From positions 1-9,132 of the forward strand of contig CAYUIS010000172.1 of assembly GCA_964444825.1 (NCBI GenBank): 9,132 bases of DNA, in the 5' to 3' direction. The position numbers and the translations under genes are program-made. Shown piece by piece: positions 5,812 to 9,132 of the stretch. The notes below the pieces were generated by a model. It did not search any database, was not told the DNA's origin, and worked only from the letters and a program-made list of their open reading frames with translations. The stretch is from CAYUIS01 sp964444825 (GTDB lineage Bacteria > Chloroflexota > Anaerolineae > B4-G1). Positions within the stretch are counted from its first letter, which is position 1. Every line of letters starts with the position of its first letter.

Positions 5812-6111
5812 ATGACAAAGAAACTATACGTGGGCAACTTGGCCTATTCCACCACCGATGCGGCTCTGTCCGAGCTCTTTGGCGGGGTCGGCGAAGTCGA
5901 GTCCGTTAATCTGATTACGGACCGCATGTCGGGTCGTTCGAAAGGCTTTGCCTTCGTCGAGATGGCGGACAACGCCACAGCCCAAGAGGCGATCAATCAA
6001 CTCAACGGCCGGGAAATAGATGGCCGCGAGCTCAAGGTAGCAGAGGCGCGCCCCAAGCGGGATGACCGAGGCGGTGGTGGCGGCGGCGGCAGCTACAGGA
6101 GTCGCTGGTAA
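5812..6111 (+). CDS. RRM-domain RNA-binding protein with glycine-rich tail
   Basis: A single RNA-recognition motif of the small bacterial type also known from cyanobacterial Rbp proteins. Counting from the second Met, RNP2 is LYVGNL (5-10) and RNP1 is KGFAFVEM (44-51), with the aromatic positions Y6, F46 and F48 kept. After the domain (to about residue 79) comes a basic stretch and a tail of seven glycines (87-93) ending SYRSRW. Two ATGs lie in tandem; I prefer 5812, six bases after AGGAG (5801-5805), over 5809, three bases after it. It follows csp in the same operon and is closed by a strong terminator. The pair suggests shared handling of RNA structure, likely in the cold; that role is inferred. 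Confidence 0.93.
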   Translation: MTKKLYVGNLAYSTTDAALSELFGGVGEVESVNLITDRMSGRSKGFAFVEMADNATAQEAINQLNGREIDGRELKVAEARPKRDDRGGGGGGGSYRSRW

Positions 6112-6138
6112 GATCAAAGCGCTCTAACAAAGAGACAC

Positions 6139-6173
6139 AACCGCGCAGCTTCTCCGCAAGCTGCGCGGTTTTT
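6139..6173 (+). terminator. terminator of the csp/RRM operon
   Basis: A perfect 13-bp stem (6139-6151 with 6158-6170), a 6-base loop and a run of T (6169-6173). It ends the operon 28 bp after the RRM stop. Confidence 0.9.
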
Positions 6174-6191
6174 CGTTCCTGGAGGGCAGCG

Positions 6192-6321
6192 GGACGGCAC
6201 CCTTGCAGCAATCGTCATTCCGAACGACCTGTCCTGAGCCTGCCGAAGGAAAGTGAGGAATCTCGTGTGCCCAACGACGAGATCCTCCGCTTACGGACGT
6301 GCCGTCCACGCTCGGGATGGC
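6192..6321. repeat. dispersed imperfect palindrome in the intergenic region
   Basis: The gap 6174-6374 has no gene. It holds nested inverted repeats: ggacggcac (6192-6200) with gtgccgtcc (6299-6307), cattccg (6216-6222) with cgggatg (6313-6319, imperfect), and gaggaatctcg (6255-6265) with cgagatcctc (6278-6287, imperfect). Between them stands cctgtcctgagcctgccgaa. This style of 'cattccgag...gaggaatctcg' text is a familiar bacterial intergenic repeat. A further partial copy of its centre (aggaatctcg) is at 6355-6364. Confidence 0.6.
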
Positions 6322-6374
6322 GGTTTGCGAGGGAACTCTCTTGGTGACGGAGCTAGGAATCTCGTTGACAGAGG

Positions 6375-6800
6375 CTAGGCAATGCTCACCAGTTCTATGT
6401 CAAAGGTGAGGTCCTCTCCGGCCAATCGGTGGTTGCCATCTACAGTGACGCTCGTTTCGGAGACGCTGACCACCCTGACGATGACCGTCTCGCCATCCGG
6501 TTGGCGGACCTCCAACTCATCGCCGACCTCTGGCGCCAGGTTCCCGATCTGATCTCGGTCCAGGTCCCTCACCAATTCCTCGTGGTAGCCGCCGTACGCC
6601 TCTTCTGCCGGGATTGTCACGGTCTTGGATGCGCCCGTCTGCATCCCAACGACGGCGCGGTCAACGCCTGGTAGTACGCGACCCTCGCCCAAGATAAGCT
6701 CCAGCGGTGCGCGATTCTCAGAGGTAGCGAACACCGTGCCATTGGCCAACCGGCCCGTGAGGTGAACGTGAACGGTATCACCGTTTTTCGCCTGTGTCAT
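6375..6800 (-). CDS. SlyD-like FKBP-type peptidyl-prolyl isomerase
   Basis: A 141-residue cytoplasmic FKBP of the SlyD type, which speeds proline isomerisation and acts as a folding chaperone. The FKBP half-domains are residues 1-70 (NGDTVHVHLTGRLANGTVF, LELILGEGRVLPGVDRAVVGM) and about 121-141 (DGNHRLAGEDLTFDIELV, a SlyD hallmark). The insert-in-flap chaperone domain lies between (about 72-120). There is no signal peptide and no His/Cys-rich metal-binding tail, so the nickel role of E. coli SlyD is not expected. The ATG is preceded by AAAGGA (6808-6813) seven bases upstream. The gene has its own promoter (6976-7003) but a terminator lies within its leader. No terminator is seen after the stop. 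Confidence 0.93.
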   Translation of the reverse strand: MTQAKNGDTVHVHLTGRLANGTVFATSENRAPLELILGEGRVLPGVDRAVVGMQTGASKTVTIPAEEAYGGYHEELVRDLDRDQIGNLAPEVGDELEVRQPDGETVIVRVVSVSETSVTVDGNHRLAGEDLTFDIELVSIA

Positions 6801-6931
6801 TAGCCTGTCCTTTCCACAACTGGTATTGCCAGGTTCTCCGCTCTCGAGACGCGGATGGATTCAGTTTTCGGCAGGCGGGCGAGACCAGGTTTCCAGAGAC
6901 AAAAAAGACCCGGATCCGAGAATCCAGGCAT
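6800..6931 (-). CDS. possible leader ORF upstream of the SlyD-like gene
   Basis: An ATG at 6931 opens a 43-codon frame running through the leader terminator and ending in TAA overlapping the SlyD-like ATG (taATG). The product would start MPGFSDPGLF and match nothing I know. The stop/start overlap and the start 38 nt into the leader fit a translated leader peptide that could open the terminator hairpin. There is no clear ribosome site before the ATG, and a frame of this length can arise by chance. Confidence 0.25.
   Translation of the reverse strand: MPGFSDPGLFCLWKPGLARLPKTESIRVSRAENLAIPVVERTG
6901..6928 (-). terminator. intrinsic terminator inside the SlyD-like leader
   Basis: On the minus strand cctggatt and gatccggg form an 8-bp stem (two G-U pairs) with a 4-base loop (6909-6928), followed by tc and six T (6906-6901). 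It stands about 70 nt after the -10 box and 100 bp before the start codon, so it could terminate the message before the gene. Confidence 0.6.
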
Positions 6932-6975
6932 ATGTATGGCGAACACAGACTTAACCCTGCCCAGCCTACAGCGAG

Positions 6976-7003
6976 ATTATAGCAGCTTGATAGGAATTGT
7001 CAA
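6976..7003 (-). promoter_or_regulatory. consensus promoter of the SlyD-like gene
   Basis: On the minus strand a perfect TTGACA (7003-6998), 16 bp, then a perfect TATAAT (6981-6976) preceded by TGC as an extended -10. The predicted start is near 6969, leaving an unusually long leader of about 168 nt. The -35 box begins 27 bp after the stop of the upstream flavoprotein gene. Confidence 0.8.
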
Positions 7004-7030
7004 ACACACGTTCGCCAGTGAGTGTCCTGA

Positions 7031-8209
7031 TCAGATGAGCCTGCCCTCGCTCTCGAACACCGGCTTGTCATCCAGGATACGCTGCGGCGCAAAGACCGAC
7101 AGGTCGAGGCTCGGAGGTTGGCCCAAGATCAACTCGGCGATGTAGCGCCCTACAGCGTGACACTGCTGAAACCCGTGACCGGAAAAGCCGGTGATCAAGA
7201 ACAGGCCCTCGAGCTCCGGCCAGGCCCCAAAGATACCGTTCCCATCAAAGGTGTTGACCGCATAGAGGCCGGCCCAGCCGCGAGCGACCTTGACCCGATC
7301 AAAGGCCGGCACGAACTCGATCAGCTCCGGCCACAGATCGTCGATGAATATCCGCCGGTCCCAACCAAACTCGAAACCCACGGGGTCATCCGGCAGCGAC
7401 TTGCCACACGTAAAGGCGCCGGCGCGCTCGTGAAACAGGTACAGGCCCGAGGGCATAAAAAGAGCGGGCAGGATGTCATCCCGCTGCACCGTCGTCTCGA
7501 GCACAAACACCTGGCGTTTGACCGGCTCCACCGGCAGCTCGATCCCGACCGTGCGGGCCAGGCGGGGCGCCCAGGCCCCGGCGCTGTTGACCACGACTCC
7601 GGCCGTCAGTTCCTCGCCAGAGGCCAGCCTGACCCCGGTGACGCGGCTCTCGCTCGCCAGTATCTCGACCACCTCGGCCTCGATAAAGCGCGCGCCCAGG
7701 GCAACCGCCTTCCGCTTGTAGGCCATCAACACGGACCAGGGATCCATCGAACCATCCTGGGGGCCAAAGGTGCCTCCCACACAGCCCACCGGCTCGCACA
7801 GGGGATGGCGCTGCCGCACCTCGTCCGGCGTCAGCCACTCCACCGGACAGCCCAGGCTCTTTTGCAGCGCAAACCCTCGTTCCGCCTCTGCCCGCCCGGC
7901 TTCATCCACCAGGAAGAGATTGCCCTCCTGCCGGAAAGCCGCCTCCGGCCTGTCGCCATCGACGGCCATCTCCTCGGCGAAACGCTCCATCACCTCCATA
8001 CCGTAGATAGAGATCTGGATGTTCTCCTTGACGTTAAACTGGATCCGCGCGTTGCCATCGGAGAGCGGGGTGGACGCCCTCTCGTACGTCGGGTCCATCT
8101 CGACGAGGGCAACCCGGATGCTATCGTCGGCCTTTCGCAAATAGTAGGCGGTCGCGCACCCCATCAGGCCGCCGCCCACCATAATCACGTCGTAGCTAGT
8201 GTCTGCCAT
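7031..8209 (-). CDS. FAD-dependent oxidoreductase, FOXRED1/DAO family
   Basis: A 392-residue flavoprotein of the D-amino acid oxidase fold, the group that includes sarcosine and glycine oxidases. The N-terminal FAD site is clear: GGGLMG (12-17) with acidic E37 at the end of the second strand. VVVNSAGAWAP (205-215) is a typical internal motif. The C-terminal part WAGLYAVNTFDGNG (312-325) and GFSGHGFQQ (341-349) closely resembles human FOXRED1 (WAGYYDYNTFDQNG and GFSGHGLQQ), as does KENIQISIYG (61-70). No signal peptide is present. The ATG lies 29 nt after the SDR stop with a distant G-run (8220-8225) as ribosome site, so it is the second gene of the SDR operon. The substrate, probably an amine or amino acid, cannot be read from the sequence. 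Confidence 0.9.
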   Translation of the reverse strand: MADTSYDVIMVGGGLMGCATAYYLRKADDSIRVALVEMDPTYERASTPLSDGNARIQFNVKENIQISIYGMEVMERFAEEMAVDGDRPEAAFRQEGNLFLVDEAGRAEAERGFALQKSLGCPVEWLTPDEVRQRHPLCEPVGCVGGTFGPQDGSMDPWSVLMAYKRKAVALGARFIEAEVVEILASESRVTGVRLASGEELTAGVVVNSAGAWAPRLARTVGIELPVEPVKRQVFVLETTVQRDDILPALFMPSGLYLFHERAGAFTCGKSLPDDPVGFEFGWDRRIFIDDLWPELIEFVPAFDRVKVARGWAGLYAVNTFDGNGIFGAWPELEGLFLITGFSGHGFQQCHAVGRYIAELILGQPPSLDLSVFAPQRILDDKPVFESEGRLI

Positions 8210-8238
8210 ATTGACCAGGCCCCCCTGTTGCCCAATCC

Positions 8239-8943
8239 CTAGACGGAGCGGGTGATCCCGCCATCCACGCGGATGTTCTGACCGGTGATATAGCCAGCAT
8301 CCGCCGAGAGCAAAAACAGCGCTGCTTTGGCGATCTCGGCGACGCTGGCATATCGTCCCATCGGGATGCGGAGCAGATTCTCCTCCGACTCGGGATAACT
8401 GTCCACAAAGCCGGGCAAGATGTTGTTCATCCGAATCCCATCCTTGGCATATCGATCGGCGTACATCTTGGTAAAGCTCGCCAACGCGGCTCTGAGGCTG
8501 CTCGACACCGGGAAGGACGGATTTGGCTCAATGGCGGCCACCGTCGAGATATTGACGATCGCCCCACCCCCTTGTCTCTGCATCATGGGGGTCACCAGCC
8601 GCGCCATACGCACGACGTTGAGCATCACCAGATCGAGGCCCAGGTGCCAATCGGAATCCACGATCTCCAGCAACGGCCCTGTGGGCGGGTGGCCTGTGTT
8701 GTTGACCACCGCGTCCACGCGACCATAAGCGTCCACCGTGCGGTTGACGAGGGTTTCGAGATCGCCTGGCTCGGTCACCGAACCCGTCAGACCGATGCCA
8801 CCGAGTTCGCGCGCCAGGGGTAACGCGCCACCCCCATTCGACATCAGCGCCACGCGGTACTCGTTGGCGACCAGTTCACGTGCGATAGCCGCGCCCATTC
8901 CCCGGCCGGCCGCGGTGACGATGGCTACCTTTTGCTCTGTCAT
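8239..8943 (-). CDS. atypical short-chain dehydrogenase/reductase (SDR)
   Basis: A 234-residue Rossmann-fold protein with the SDR layout. The cofactor motif is TAAGRGMG (10-17), where Ala replaces the first Gly of TGxxxGxG. NNTG (81-84), N109 and S133 are in place, and LPGFVDS (176-182) and the C-terminal VDGG are normal. The catalytic YxxxK is lost: the aligned stretch reads SSSLR (147-151), Ser for Tyr and Arg for Lys. Activity may be altered or absent, though divergent beta-ketoacyl-reductase-like SDRs with such sites are known. I chose the ATG at 8943, with GGGAG (8956-8952) upstream. A longer frame from TTG 9027 would start inside the promoter -35 box. It leads the operon with the FAD oxidoreductase. 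Confidence 0.88.
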   Translation of the reverse strand: MTEQKVAIVTAAGRGMGAAIARELVANEYRVALMSNGGGALPLARELGGIGLTGSVTEPGDLETLVNRTVDAYGRVDAVVNNTGHPPTGPLLEIVDSDWHLGLDLVMLNVVRMARLVTPMMQRQGGGAIVNISTVAAIEPNPSFPVSSSLRAALASFTKMYADRYAKDGIRMNNILPGFVDSYPESEENLLRIPMGRYASVAEIAKAALFLLSADAGYITGQNIRVDGGITRSV

Positions 8944-8998
8944 ATAGACCACTCCCGTCTGAGTTACTCCTGTGTAGATGCCCTTCCAACAGATGTCT

Positions 8999-9027
8999 AT
9001 TATACTCACCCCTACCGATCTATACAA
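8999..9027 (-). promoter_or_regulatory. promoter of the SDR/flavoprotein operon
   Basis: On the minus strand TTGTAT (9027-9022), 17 bp, and a perfect TATAAT (9004-8999). The predicted start is near 8992, giving a leader of about 50 nt without a terminator. The inner end of the second palindromic element lies 14 bp upstream of the -35 box. Confidence 0.7.
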
Positions 9028-9041
9028 ACGGGGTTCGCCTC

Positions 9042-9132
9042 GGGCTATCGCATCTAGCGCTCCCAGCCCTTGTCCTGTCCGGTCAAGGACGGCCTTTACG
9101 AAATCGGGCTACAACAGCGGATTCTCATCGCG
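9042..9132 (-). mobile_element. MITE-like palindromic element, inverted second copy, cut by window edge
   Basis: The reverse complement of this stretch matches 5290-5380 at 89 of 91 positions without gaps; the differences are at 9054 and 9097. Similarity stops sharply at 9042, which defines the same terminal-repeat end as in the first copy. The other end lies beyond the window, so its outer terminal repeat and target duplication cannot be tested. Confidence 0.75.

Noticed and set aside
7118..8242. 374-codon open frame on the plus strand opposite the flavoprotein
   Set aside because: It mirrors a clear FAD oxidoreductase gene. The translation is low in structure and rich in His, Arg and Pro, and there is no ribosome site or promoter.
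8944..9027. 28-residue N-terminal extension of the SDR from TTG 9027
   Set aside because: It would start inside the promoter -35 box, adds no SDR sequence, and the ATG at 8943 has a good ribosome site and a normal SDR beginning.

Overview
The window looks like a stretch of bacterial chromosome with fairly high GC. The combination of families, namely DinG with an N-terminal exonuclease domain, a UPF0175/DUF3368 toxin-antitoxin pair, an MTH1-like Nudix enzyme, a cold-shock protein next to an RRM protein, and a FOXRED1-like flavoprotein, would fit a Chloroflexota genome. The palindromic repeats between genes fit as well. This assignment is an inference from gene content and style, because no rRNA or marker gene is present.

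Layout. Positions 1-321 are a gene-free, repeat-rich region ending in a clear sigma70-type promoter. Positions 322-3827 hold a two-gene + strand operon: a DinG-type exonuclease/Fe-S helicase and an unrecognised 219-aa protein with a winged-helix-like C-terminus. Positions 3861-4677 hold a UPF0175 antitoxin / DUF3368 PIN toxin operon with its own promoter and a double dyad that may be its operator. It converges on a - strand MutT/MTH1-like Nudix gene (4684-5154). Positions 5155-5560 are non-coding and hold a palindromic MITE-like element, a strong promoter and an intrinsic terminator. They lead into a cold-shock protein gene and an RRM RNA-binding protein gene (+ strand, 5561-6111, closed by a strong terminator). 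Positions 6112-6374 hold another dispersed palindrome. The rest is on the - strand: an SlyD-like FKBP prolyl isomerase (6375-6800) with its own promoter and a leader terminator, then an operon of an atypical SDR (8943 to 8239) and a FOXRED1-like FAD oxidoreductase (8209 to 7031). A second, inverted copy of the MITE-like element (9042-9132) is cut by the right edge.

How the genes relate. The csp/RRM pair and the SlyD-like gene are RNA- and protein-folding helpers. Both start from a consensus promoter whose transcript meets an intrinsic terminator about 70 nt later, before the coding region, so both may be controlled by read-through. DinG and MutT are genome-maintenance enzymes, with the toxin-antitoxin pair inserted between them. 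The SDR and flavoprotein probably act in one small oxidative pathway of unknown substrate.

The most unusual signals are non-coding. Two 89/91-identical copies of the palindromic element lie in opposite orientation, each 14-15 bp upstream of the -35 box of a promoter. The csp and SlyD-like leaders share a promoter/leader/terminator design.
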